The notes beneath the pieces were generated by a model. It had not been told where the DNA came from, made no database searches, and saw only the letters and a program-made list of their open reading frames with translations. Positions 9,884 through 17,428 of a stretch of DNA of 64,000 bases are shown one piece after another (position 1 is the first letter of the stretch; every line of letters starts with the position of its first letter). The stretch covers positions 1 through 64,000 of the forward strand of contig JADFKM010000001.1 in NCBI GenBank assembly GCA_022564935.1, written 5' to 3'. Source of the DNA: Candidatus Dadabacteria bacterium (GTDB taxonomy: Bacteria > Desulfobacterota_D > UBA1144 > Nemesobacterales > JADFKM01). The position numbers were made by a program, and so were the translations under genes.

Positions 9884-10206
9884 TTTAGTCTATGATTGTA
9901 AATGGCGTGTTCAGCGCGGCTGGAGTTTTGCGTAAGGTTATAAACTGAAAGGAAAGAAAAACGGATTTATTAAGTGACTTGTCCATAGTTCTATCTTAAA
10001 CTATGTGGATAGATTTAAACTCCCTCTACGAAATTCGTTATCCCCAACTATTGCTTATTCCCCAATACCCCCCCCTCTAAAATAATAGGGGGTACGGGGG
10101 GATATGTCAAACGTAAGCATTTGGTTTTGCAGTGCTTCTCTTTATCATCGACTGTGCCATTTTCTAATATTAGATTGTCTTAAGTTTCATTTTAACCCTG
10201 CAATTG
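9884..10206. other. Intergenic region with C/G-tract hairpin
   Basis: I see no gene here. The sequence is AT-rich except around 10063-10098, where a C-run (TACCCCCCCC) and a later G-run (GGGGGTACGGGGGG) could pair into a hairpin, perhaps a terminator for converging transcription. A short inverted repeat CATAGTT/AACTATG lies near 9984-10005. Confidence 0.4.
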
Positions 10207-10425
10207 TTAGGAGGAGGTTAATATATCCATCAGCTCATGGGCAAGAAACAGTTTTATTATGTCGTCCTCGCCGTTCCTTTCCGCCACGGCCAGGGCAGCT
10301 CTAAGCTCATTTGAGTTTGATAGGGGAGGGTTGCGGAGTAGCCCGCAGCGGGCATCAGAGCGGCCGCAAACAGTACTAATAGAGCTAAACGTATAGGCGC
10401 GGGAAGTAAATTCCATGATTCATTT
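10207..10425 (-). pseudogene. Small secreted-protein gene, frame broken
   Basis: One frame encodes a textbook signal peptide (LALLVLFAAALMPAAGYSA) with no start codon in that frame. After ACCCTCC the coding-like sequence continues in the next frame as LRAALAVAERNGEDDIIKLF and ends at 10207. An ATG with a GAGGAG ribosome site near 10425 is in a third frame. Two one-base shifts would restore one short exported protein of about 70 residues. The family is not recognised. Confidence 0.45.
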
Positions 10426-10570
10426 ATCCACTCTCCTCGGGGTCAAAAATCGCTAAAATTTGAAGGCAATCTTATCAATTATAAAAATATTTGGCAAAAA
10501 AGCCAATATATACACTAAAGTATAATTTATACCTAAATAATTACGTTAACTAAAGGGGGCTCATCGGTCT

Positions 10571-10599
10571 TTGACACTCGGGGCGGGTAATCATAAAAT
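10571..10599 (+). promoter_or_regulatory. Sigma70-type promoter of polA
   Basis: A perfect TTGACA (10571-10576), a 17-base spacer and TAAAAT (10594-10599) end nine bases before the polA ATG. Transcription would start within two or three bases of the start codon. A short hairpin TTGGCAAAAAAGCCAA lies upstream at 10491-10506. Confidence 0.65.
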
Positions 10600-10608
10600 G
10601 TAAGGTGT

Positions 10609-13323
10609 ATGGAAGAGCGGGTTCTTTACCTCATAGATGGAAGCTCTTACGTGTTCAGGGCTTATTATAATACGCCTCGCCAGATGAGAACACGTGAAAA
10701 ATTTCCTACAAACGCTATATATGGGTTTACGCAAATGCTTTTGATGTTCTTAAGGCAATATGAACCCAAGTACATCGGGGTGGTGTTCGACTCGAAGGGA
10801 AAGACATTCAGGAGCGACATTTACCCTGAATACAAGGCGAAGAGGCAGGAGACGCCCGAAGACCTTGTTCGTCAGTTCCCCCGGATTGTAGAGTTGGTCG
10901 AGGGCTTCGGAATACCGAGCGTGCAGATGGAGGGATTCGAAGCCGATGATATAATGGGTACGATTTCTAAGAGAGTCGAAGAAGAAGGCGCGAAGGTGGT
11001 GCTCGTTACCGGGGATAAGGATTTCTTACAGCTTGTCTCGGATAAGGTAACGCTGCTCGACACTATGAAGTACATAGAAACTGATGTGGAGGGGGTCGAG
11101 GCAAAGGTAGGGGTCACCCCTGCTCAGGTTGTAGATTTTCTTGCTCTGATGGGGGATACGAGCGATAACGTGCCTGGAGTAAAAGGAATTGGGAAGAAGA
11201 CTGCGGCTGAACTGGTAAAAAAGTGGGGTTCTCTTGAAAAGATAATAGAGAACCTTGAGAAACTTGCCGATAAGCATAAGGAGCTTGTAGAGGCGGGTAT
11301 TGAGGATGCCAATTTAAGTAAGGTGCTTGTCACAATAAAGACCGACGTGCCCGTGGAGCATAAACTGGAGGATTTCAGCTATAGGGGATTTGACAAAGAG
11401 GTGCTGAGAGAGGCGTTCGAGAAGTACGAGATGCGGACGCTCCTCAAGGAGCTTGGTGGAGATACCGAAGCCGGAGAGGCTGCCCCGCCGGAGCAGGACA
11501 GCCCGGTGTCCTACGAGGGCTACAGGCTCGTGCTTACAGAGAAGGATTTACTCGCGGTAGTCGAGAGGATACGCGAGGAGGGTGTGGTTTCAATCGACCT
11601 GGAGACCACCTCGCCCCAGCCTATGCTCGCAGAGATTGTGGGCATAGCGCTTGCCCCTGCCCCCGGGGAGGCGTACTACGTACCGACGGGGCACACCTCG
11701 ATGGAAGCGCACGCGCAAGGTCAGCTTCCTCTTGATACGGTGCTCGGCGTGCTGAAGCCCGTTATCGAAGATGGGGGGATAAAGAAGATCGGGCAGAACC
11801 TCAAATACGAGATTATGGTGCTCAATCTTCAGGGCGCTTTTATGAGCGGCGTTTACTGCGACATGATGGTCGCGGCACACCTCATTGACTCCGGCCGTCT
11901 GAGCTACAGCCTCGACTCCCTGTCCAAGGACTATCTGGGCCACAGCACCATCACTTACAAGGACGTTACGGGCACGGGGAAGAACAAGATAGGGTTCGGG
12001 GAGGTGGAGCTTCAAGCGGCGCTCCAATACGCGGGCGAAGACGCAGACGTGGCTCTTCGGCTCGCAGAGCGACTGATGGGTCAGCTCGAGCAGGAGGGTC
12101 TGCTCGAGTCGTACACGGCCTACGAGCTAAAGTTTATAGAGGTGCTTGCGGGGATGGAGATGAGGGGCGTAAAGGTGGACGGGGACAAGCTCGGAGAGCT
12201 GTCGGTTGAGTTCAGCGCCGAGCTTGAGCGTGTCGTGGGCGAGGTTTACACAGAGGCGGGACGGGAGTTCAACATAAACTCCACGCTGCAGCTCAGGAAA
12301 GTTCTGTTCGAGGAGCTTGAGCTGCCCATAAAAAAGCGCACGCCGAAGGGCGAGCCTTCTACGGATGTGGAGGTACTGACCGACCTCTCAAGGCAGCACC
12401 CCGTGCCCGCGAAGGTGCTTGAGTACAGGGGGCTTGCGAAGCTCAAGTCCACCTACATCGACGCCCTGCCAAGGCTCATAAACCCCGAGACCGGCCGTAT
12501 CCACACCTCCTTCAACCACGTGGGCACCTCGACGGGGAGGCTGAGCTCCTCGGACCCTAATCTCCAAAACATCCCCATCAAAACAGGGGAGGGCAGGAGG
12601 ATACGCGAGGCCTTTGTGCCTGATGCCGGGCATGTACTGCTCTCTGCCGACTACTCGCAGATCGAGCTGAGGCTCCTAGCCCATTTCTCGGGGGACGAAG
12701 CCCTGATAGAGGCATTTCGTGCGGACCGCGACATACACTCGGCCACCGCCGCCGAGATATTCGGCGTGAGCGAGGCCGATGTGACCCCGGAGATGCGGAG
12801 GCTTGCGAAGAACATCAACTTCGGCATCATCTACGGCATAAGCCCCTTTGGCCTAGCCAAGCAGCTGGGCACTTCTATGGGGGTGGCCAAGGGCTACATG
12901 GACGAGTATTTCGCGCGGTACGGCCGGGTGAAGAGCTACATGGAGTCCTCGGTAGAAGAGGCCAGGAGCAGGGGCTACGCCGCCACCATGCTCGGGCGCA
13001 GGAGGCCCATCCCGGAGCTTCAGTCGAAGAACAGGACGCTACGCGGCGCGGGGGAGCGGGCGGCAATCAACACCCCCGTGCAGGGCACCGCGGCCGACAT
13101 CATCAAGATAGCGATGATACGCATTCACGAGCGTCTGCGGGGCGATGGCTGGGGCTCGGACATGATACTGCAGGTGCACGACGAGCTGCTGTTCGAGGTG
13201 CCGGAGGGGGAGCTTGAGGAGACGGGGCGGATGGTGCGCGGGGAGATGGAGAGCGCCATGGAGCTGAGCGTGCCGCTCAAGGTAGACATCGGCGTGGGAG
13301 GCAACTGGGCCGAGGCGCATTGA
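10609..13323 (+). CDS. polA: DNA polymerase I
   Basis: It serves Okazaki-fragment maturation and repair. The 904 residues show three domains. The 5' nuclease covers 1-290 (YLIDGSSYVFRAYY, FEADDIMGT, VTGDKDFLQLV, MGDTSDNVPGVKGIG). The 3'-5' exonuclease covers about 305-495 (SIDLETTS, GQNLKYE, YAGEDADVAL). The polymerase domain has motif A DYSQIELR, motif B RRLAKNINFGIIYG and motif C VHDELLFEV. The exonuclease site has Glu where the family usually has Asp (Asp424 in E. coli) in GQNLKYD, a conservative change. The gene has its own promoter and almost no mRNA leader. A copy of its last 30 or so bases occurs 1.1 kb downstream. Confidence 0.98.
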   Translation: MEERVLYLIDGSSYVFRAYYNTPRQMRTREKFPTNAIYGFTQMLLMFLRQYEPKYIGVVFDSKGKTFRSDIYPEYKAKRQETPEDLVRQFPRIVELVEGFGIPSVQMEGFEADDIMGTISKRVEEEGAKVVLVTGDKDFLQLVSDKVTLLDTMKYIETDVEGVEAKVGVTPAQVVDFLALMGDTSDNVPGVKGIGKKTAAELVKKWGSLEKIIENLEKLADKHKELVEAGIEDANLSKVLVTIKTDVPVEHKLEDFSYRGFDKEVLREAFEKYEMRTLLKELGGDTEAGEAAPPEQDSPVSYEGYRLVLTEKDLLAVVERIREEGVVSIDLETTSPQPMLAEIVGIALAPAPGEAYYVPTGHTSMEAHAQGQLPLDTVLGVLKPVIEDGGIKKIGQNLKYEIMVLNLQGAFMSGVYCDMMVAAHLIDSGRLSYSLDSLSKDYLGHSTITYKDVTGTGKNKIGFGEVELQAALQYAGEDADVALRLAERLMGQLEQEGLLESYTAYELKFIEVLAGMEMRGVKVDGDKLGELSVEFSAELERVVGEVYTEAGREFNINSTLQLRKVLFEELELPIKKRTPKGEPSTDVEVLTDLSRQHPVPAKVLEYRGLAKLKSTYIDALPRLINPETGRIHTSFNHVGTSTGRLSSSDPNLQNIPIKTGEGRRIREAFVPDAGHVLLSADYSQIELRLLAHFSGDEALIEAFRADRDIHSATAAEIFGVSEADVTPEMRRLAKNINFGIIYGISPFGLAKQLGTSMGVAKGYMDEYFARYGRVKSYMESSVEEARSRGYAATMLGRRRPIPELQSKNRTLRGAGERAAINTPVQGTAADIIKIAMIRIHERLRGDGWGSDMILQVHDELLFEVPEGELEETGRMVRGEMESAMELSVPLKVDIGVGGNWAEAH

Positions 13324-13328
13324 GGGGT
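13297..13328 (+). repeat. polA 3' end, left copy of 32-bp direct repeat
   Basis: This block spans the final polA codons and stop. It matches 14374-14405 at 29 of 32 positions; the differences are at repeat positions 6, 7 and 16. The two copies bracket the decarboxylase-like gene. Confidence 0.8.
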
Positions 13329-13341
13329 TTTCATGAATTGT

Positions 13342-13377
13342 ATTATGTTGATAATGAGTAATAATTATCTACATAAT
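13342..13377. repeat. 14-bp inverted repeat before the decarboxylase-like gene
   Basis: ATTATGTTGATAAT (13342-13355) and ATTATCTACATAAT (13364-13377) are reverse complements except at one position, with an 8-base loop. It lies 60 bases before the next start codon. It could be an operator, an element end or a hairpin; the AT-only arms and missing T-run argue against a classical terminator. Confidence 0.6.
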
Positions 13378-13436
13378 GGCAATCCGGATCATCGTTAACG
13401 GCATTGGAATTCCCAGCCAAATAATGGGGAGCTGCA

Positions 13437-14237
13437 ATGAGCGAGTCGAATGAAGCCTTGATCGTTGCTCTCAACCCGGATCCCTCCACCCCTAATATTG
13501 TAAATGGAATTGAAGAGCTGGTCGATAAACTGGGAGACCTCGTTACGTTTTATAAGTTAGGGATTGACTTGCTGGTGAATGAAAAATTTTGGGAAATACT
13601 GCCGCTGCTCACCGAGAAGGGGAAGAAGATATTTCTCGATATGAAATCTATTGAAATAGAAGAAGTCATACGCCGTACCGTGAGGAACGCGGGGCTGCTC
13701 AATATAAAATTTCTAACCCTTGATGGGAATAACAGCAATAAAAATATCAGCGCTGCGGTAAGAGGCAGGGAAGAGTCGGGGAACGGAGTTAAGTTATTGG
13801 CATTGACACTGCTGACCAGCATCGATGCACATGATTTCAGCGAGATCTATGGGAGGAAAGCAAAAGATATCGATGATTTTGTGTTGAGTCGCGCTAAAAG
13901 ACTGCTTAATGCCGGATGTGACGGGATTATCGCTTCCGGTAGAGAAACGGAGATGTTAAGAGAGAAATTGAGAGATGAAGTAAAGAAGGATTTCTTAATC
14001 GTAACGCCCGGTATTCGCAGGGCGTCGGACAGCAAAGATGATCAAAAGAGGTTCGTCACCCCCGCGGAGGCCATAATGGCGGGCTCCAATTATCTCGTCG
14101 TCGGCAGGCCTATTACCGAATCTGAAGACCCTGAACTGTCTGCCCGGGAAATATTGGACGAGATGGATGAGGCTTTTGATAAGAAGAGTAAAAAATTAGA
14201 GTCGTTGGAATTTTCACGAATCCAAATCCAGTCGTAA
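13437..14237 (+). CDS. Divergent orotidine-5'-phosphate decarboxylase (PyrF-like)
   Basis: This 266-residue TIM-barrel protein clearly aligns with type 1 PyrF: FYKLGIDLL, IFLDMKSIEIEEV, TLLTSIDAHD, VTPGIRRASDS, then DQKRFVTPAEAIMAGS and VVGRPIT. PyrF makes UMP from OMP. The catalytic net differs, however. The usual DxKxxD reads DMKSIE, so the second catalytic Asp is Glu. The early ALD is ALN, and the VHASGG loop is TLDGNN. The strand-2 lysine, first Asp and second Lys are kept. The gene is AT-rich against GC-rich neighbours and flanked by copies of the polA 3' end, so it was probably acquired. It may be a weak decarboxylase or a suprafamily enzyme with another substrate. Confidence 0.8.
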   Translation: MSESNEALIVALNPDPSTPNIVNGIEELVDKLGDLVTFYKLGIDLLVNEKFWEILPLLTEKGKKIFLDMKSIEIEEVIRRTVRNAGLLNIKFLTLDGNNSNKNISAAVRGREESGNGVKLLALTLLTSIDAHDFSEIYGRKAKDIDDFVLSRAKRLLNAGCDGIIASGRETEMLREKLRDEVKKDFLIVTPGIRRASDSKDDQKRFVTPAEAIMAGSNYLVVGRPITESEDPELSAREILDEMDEAFDKKSKKLESLEFSRIQIQS

Positions 14238-14588
14238 TTACTAAGCCTTACAAACCCTGAATTACGCGAAAAGCAATATTCAATTCATAAGCTTCAGATT
14301 TTAAGAGTCTGTTTCCTATGGACGGGTTATTATGCCAAAGCACCCCTTTCATACTCAAGGGAGCTTTAATTTAGGAGGGGACTGGGCCAAGGCGCATTGA
14401 GGGGTAGTTGCTCCTCAAAAGGGTAATTTAACGCAGTTGATATGTATTGGAGTTGTGATAAACAATGCTGTTGGTTCTGTCGCGTTTATTTCCGGGCATG
14501 AACAACTGTCGTGGGGTATTTTAGAATGCTTGTACAGGATGGTACTCAGGCTTGGTTTTTCTGTTTACAAGTGTTAAAGTAGCTTCTC
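14238..14588. other. Intergenic region, right edge of the polA-adjacent insert
   Basis: I see no convincing gene in these 351 bases. The first part is AT-rich like the preceding gene; after the repeat copy at 14374-14405 composition returns to the chromosomal type before dacB. Confidence 0.5.
14374..14405 (+). repeat. Right copy of the polA 3'-end repeat
   Basis: It carries ACTGGGCCAAGGCGCATTGA, which reads like the last polA codons plus stop but with no gene body before it. It marks the downstream border of the AT-rich segment that holds the PyrF-like gene. Confidence 0.8.
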
Positions 14589-16037
14589 ATGTTTATTGCG
14601 GCTAGAGCGCTGGTTTGTTTGCTGTCGATCGTTGTGCTGCTGGCTCCTGCGGCGAGCTTTGGGGAAGGGGTATCGAGCGCAAAGCTCAACCGCGAGCTCA
14701 CGAAGCTCATTTCAAGCAGCCCCCGCTCTTCCTCCCACATCGGGGTGGCAGTAAAGTCCCTCAAGACGGGAAAGGTGATATTCAGCCACAACGCCGGGAA
14801 GATGTTCATTCCCGCCTCGAACGTAAAGGTGTTCCTTTCCGCAGCGGCGCTCCTGTTCCTAAAGCCGGACTACAGGTTCAAGACCGAGTTCTACATCACC
14901 GGGCCGATACTGCACCGCTCTATTTACGGGGACATGTACGTCAAGGGGTACGGAGACCCGACTATGCGCACGTCGGACCTCCGCTTCATTGCGAGCGAGC
15001 TGAAGAAACTGGGTATCGACCGGATAATGGGCTCCATCATGGTGGACGAGACGTTCTTTGACTCCGTGCGATTTGGGCTCGGGTGGAAGAAGAAGTGGAA
15101 GGGGCTCGCCTACAGCCCTCCAATAAGCGCGCTTTCCCTCAACTACAACACCTTCGAAGTTAACGTCTACCCCACCAGGGTCGGGTTGCCGCCCATGGTA
15201 GAGATAGATCCGAAGGGCGCGGGCATTAAGGTCGTCAACAGGGCGGTGACAAGCTTGCGGTGGGGGAGGCTGTATGGAGACGTGAGGGAGGGTGGAGGCG
15301 CTATGACGATTCGGGGACGGATATCGTCCAGGTCAGGCAAGCTGACCGTGACAAAGGCGGTGCCGGTGCCGCCGATATACACGGGCAGGGTTTTGCGCGC
15401 CAACCTGAAAGAGTCCGGCATTGAGGTCGAGGGCGATGTGGCGCTGGGCAAGGTGCCCCGGGAGGCGCACCTGCTTTACACCCATTACTCCGACACGCTT
15501 GACCGTGTTATAAACCTGTACAATAAGAGCAGCGTCAACTTGATAGGGGAGAACATTATAAAGGTGCTGGGCGCAAAATACATGGGAGCGCCGGGCACTT
15601 GGGAGAAAGGCGCTAACGTGGTGGGAAGGTTCCTTGGTGTGGTGGGGGTTAAGGAGGGGGCGAGGGTTGTTGACGGCTCGGGTCTCTCCCCGCTCAACCG
15701 CTCCTCTCCCGAAGCCCTGGTCGAAGTGCTCAGGTTCGCATACAGGAATAAGCTCATCTCCCACGAGTTCGTCACATCACTTTCCATCGGGGGCGTCGAC
15801 GGCACCCTTGAGGGCAGGTTCAAAAAGTCCGAACTGGAGGGCAGGGTGATGGCAAAGACGGGCTATCTCAAAGGCGTCAGAACCCTTTCGGGCTATCTAT
15901 TTACCAAGTCGGGCGACGTTCTTGCATTCTCTATCCTCTCGAACGGTCTCGGCTCTGAAGTCAAAGAGATACAGCAAAACCTCTTGATGAAGCTGGTTGA
16001 GTGCTGCCGGGACACATACATCATAAAGCGCGATTGA
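14589..16037 (+). CDS. dacB: D-alanyl-D-alanine carboxypeptidase/endopeptidase (PBP4 type)
   Basis: It is a periplasmic peptidoglycan hydrolase of family S13. A signal peptide (about 1-25, ending APAASFG) precedes the penicilloyl serine motif SNVK at 77-80. The second motif is SVN in NKSSVNLIGEN and the third is KTG in MAKTGYLKG. Length 482 fits the family, including the inserted domains between motifs 1 and 2. The role is cross-link trimming during growth and recycling. The ATG lacks a strong ribosome site (AAGTAGC). It stands alone, converging on rsmA. Confidence 0.93.
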   Translation: MFIAARALVCLLSIVVLLAPAASFGEGVSSAKLNRELTKLISSSPRSSSHIGVAVKSLKTGKVIFSHNAGKMFIPASNVKVFLSAAALLFLKPDYRFKTEFYITGPILHRSIYGDMYVKGYGDPTMRTSDLRFIASELKKLGIDRIMGSIMVDETFFDSVRFGLGWKKKWKGLAYSPPISALSLNYNTFEVNVYPTRVGLPPMVEIDPKGAGIKVVNRAVTSLRWGRLYGDVREGGGAMTIRGRISSRSGKLTVTKAVPVPPIYTGRVLRANLKESGIEVEGDVALGKVPREAHLLYTHYSDTLDRVINLYNKSSVNLIGENIIKVLGAKYMGAPGTWEKGANVVGRFLGVVGVKEGARVVDGSGLSPLNRSSPEALVEVLRFAYRNKLISHEFVTSLSIGGVDGTLEGRFKKSELEGRVMAKTGYLKGVRTLSGYLFTKSGDVLAFSILSNGLGSEVKEIQQNLLMKLVECCRDTYIIKRD

Positions 16038-16044
16038 GCTCGTA

Positions 16045-16890
16045 CTATGGGGCGTGCTCGATCTGTGCCGCCGCCTCGGCAAGAATGCCGAACTCTTCTA
16101 CCGACAGGGTCTCGGGCCGCCGCTTCGGGTCGATGGATGCGGCCTCAAGAACGCGTTGCGTCTCGTCCCTGGAGAGGATAGACCTCAAGCTGTTGGCTAT
16201 CATTTTCCTCCTTTGGGAGTAGCACGCCTTTACGATCGAGGTGAACTGTTTCTGGAGAGACTCTGGTATCTTGGGGGTCTCGAGAGGCATGAGCTTTATC
16301 ACTGTGGACTCGACTCCGGGCTCGGGCCAGAAAGCGCTGGGGGGGACGTTAAAGAGGGCCGAGCAGTCCATATATACCTGAATAAGCACCGATATCGCGC
16401 CGATGTCCCTACCTCCGGGCCGGGCGGTTATCCTCTGTGCAAGCTCGCGCTGAACCATCAGCACGAGCAGTGAGAACAGGCCCCTGCGCTCGAGGAGACT
16501 CATTATGATCTGTGACGAGACGCTGTAGGGGAGGTTCGAGACCACCTTTAGCTTCTGCCCGCAGCTAAATTGCTTGAAATCCATGTCTAGGGCGTCGCCG
16601 TGAACTACGGTGACGTTTGGCAGGCCGGACACAGCGGTTTTGAGCCCGGGGATGAGCTTTGAGTCACGCTCTACCGCAACGACGCTGCTGGCACCCTCGC
16701 CGAGCAGGCGCGTGAGAGCGCCGAGCCCCGCACCTATCTCGAGCACGTCGTCGAGCGGCGAGAGCTGCGCGGCCGTTACTATTTTTTGCAGCGCAATCTC
16801 ATCTAAGAGGAAGTTCTGGCCCAGGCTCTTTATGGGGCGAATTTTCATGGAAGCGAAAAAGCGCTTTGGGGACTTGGGTTTTCCCGGCAT
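16045..16890 (-). CDS. rsmA: 16S rRNA (adenine1518-N6/1519-N6)-dimethyltransferase
   Basis: It dimethylates two adjacent adenines in the 3' hairpin of 16S rRNA using SAM during 30S maturation. Motifs: SLGQNFLLDE, VLEIGAGLGALTRLL (SAM loop), VAVERDSKLI, VVHGDALDMD and NLPYSVSSQI (the NLPY catalytic motif). Length 281 is typical. A TATAAT on the minus strand ends 11 bases before the ATG, and no ribosome site is seen, suggesting a near-leaderless mRNA. It ends 7 bases from the convergent dacB stop. Confidence 0.97.
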   Translation of the reverse strand: MPGKPKSPKRFFASMKIRPIKSLGQNFLLDEIALQKIVTAAQLSPLDDVLEIGAGLGALTRLLGEGASSVVAVERDSKLIPGLKTAVSGLPNVTVVHGDALDMDFKQFSCGQKLKVVSNLPYSVSSQIIMSLLERRGLFSLLVLMVQRELAQRITARPGGRDIGAISVLIQVYMDCSALFNVPPSAFWPEPGVESTVIKLMPLETPKIPESLQKQFTSIVKACYSQRRKMIANSLRSILSRDETQRVLEAASIDPKRRPETLSVEEFGILAEAAAQIEHAP

Positions 16891-17018
16891 TTCAGATGGG
16901 AATTATAGCCGCTCGCTCGTCATTTAGGAATCCGGGGGCTTCTACTCGCTCTGACGGGTAGGGGTGATTAAGGATTCAGGTATATGGGTGATGTTGGAGC
17001 TGGGTGCGGGTGGTTTCG

Positions 17019-17383
17019 TTACCAATCGCGCTTCTCAAGGGCTTCTATGAACTTTTTTCCTCTGGAGGATTTCGCGGCCACCGTTTCGCGACTGCCGCAG
17101 CTTAAGCAGCCATTGTAGGTGAAAAGCCATCTCCATACCGAGTAGATAATGGTGATGAGCAGGAACAGCACCATCAGGATTTTGCCGGGAATTATTTCAA
17201 CGAGTCGCTCGACGCCTTCATAAGAGAGAAAGGGGTTTAGGTATTCAGGTAATTGATGCAGCGCGATCCAGAATAGTGAGCCTAGAAGCAGGAGGAATCG
17301 CAGGCATTTTATATTAACGTGTGCCCCGGGTCTTTTGTCTGCTTCGGGAGATGCGCTTTCACCGGGTGGGGGGGAATCGCCAT
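17019..17383 (-). pseudogene. Small membrane protein with CxxC, frameshift at a G7 tract
   Basis: The main frame encodes a Pro/Ser/Glu-rich N-terminus and a helix LRFLLLLGSLFWIALHQL. A second helix follows (GKILMVLFLLITIIYSVW), then CLSCGS and a basic tail ending FIEALEKRDW. It has no ATG, GTG or TTG before the first helix. An ATG at 17383 (MAIPP) is one base out of phase, separated from the frame by a run of seven G (17368-17374 on the plus strand). Eight would restore a 121-residue two-helix protein. It follows the GAF-GGDEF gene on the same strand. The family is not recognised. Confidence 0.55.
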
Positions 17384-17428
17384 GAATCGGCCGATGCGGC
17401 GCCGGCGGGAATTCTCTACAGCGTGGTA

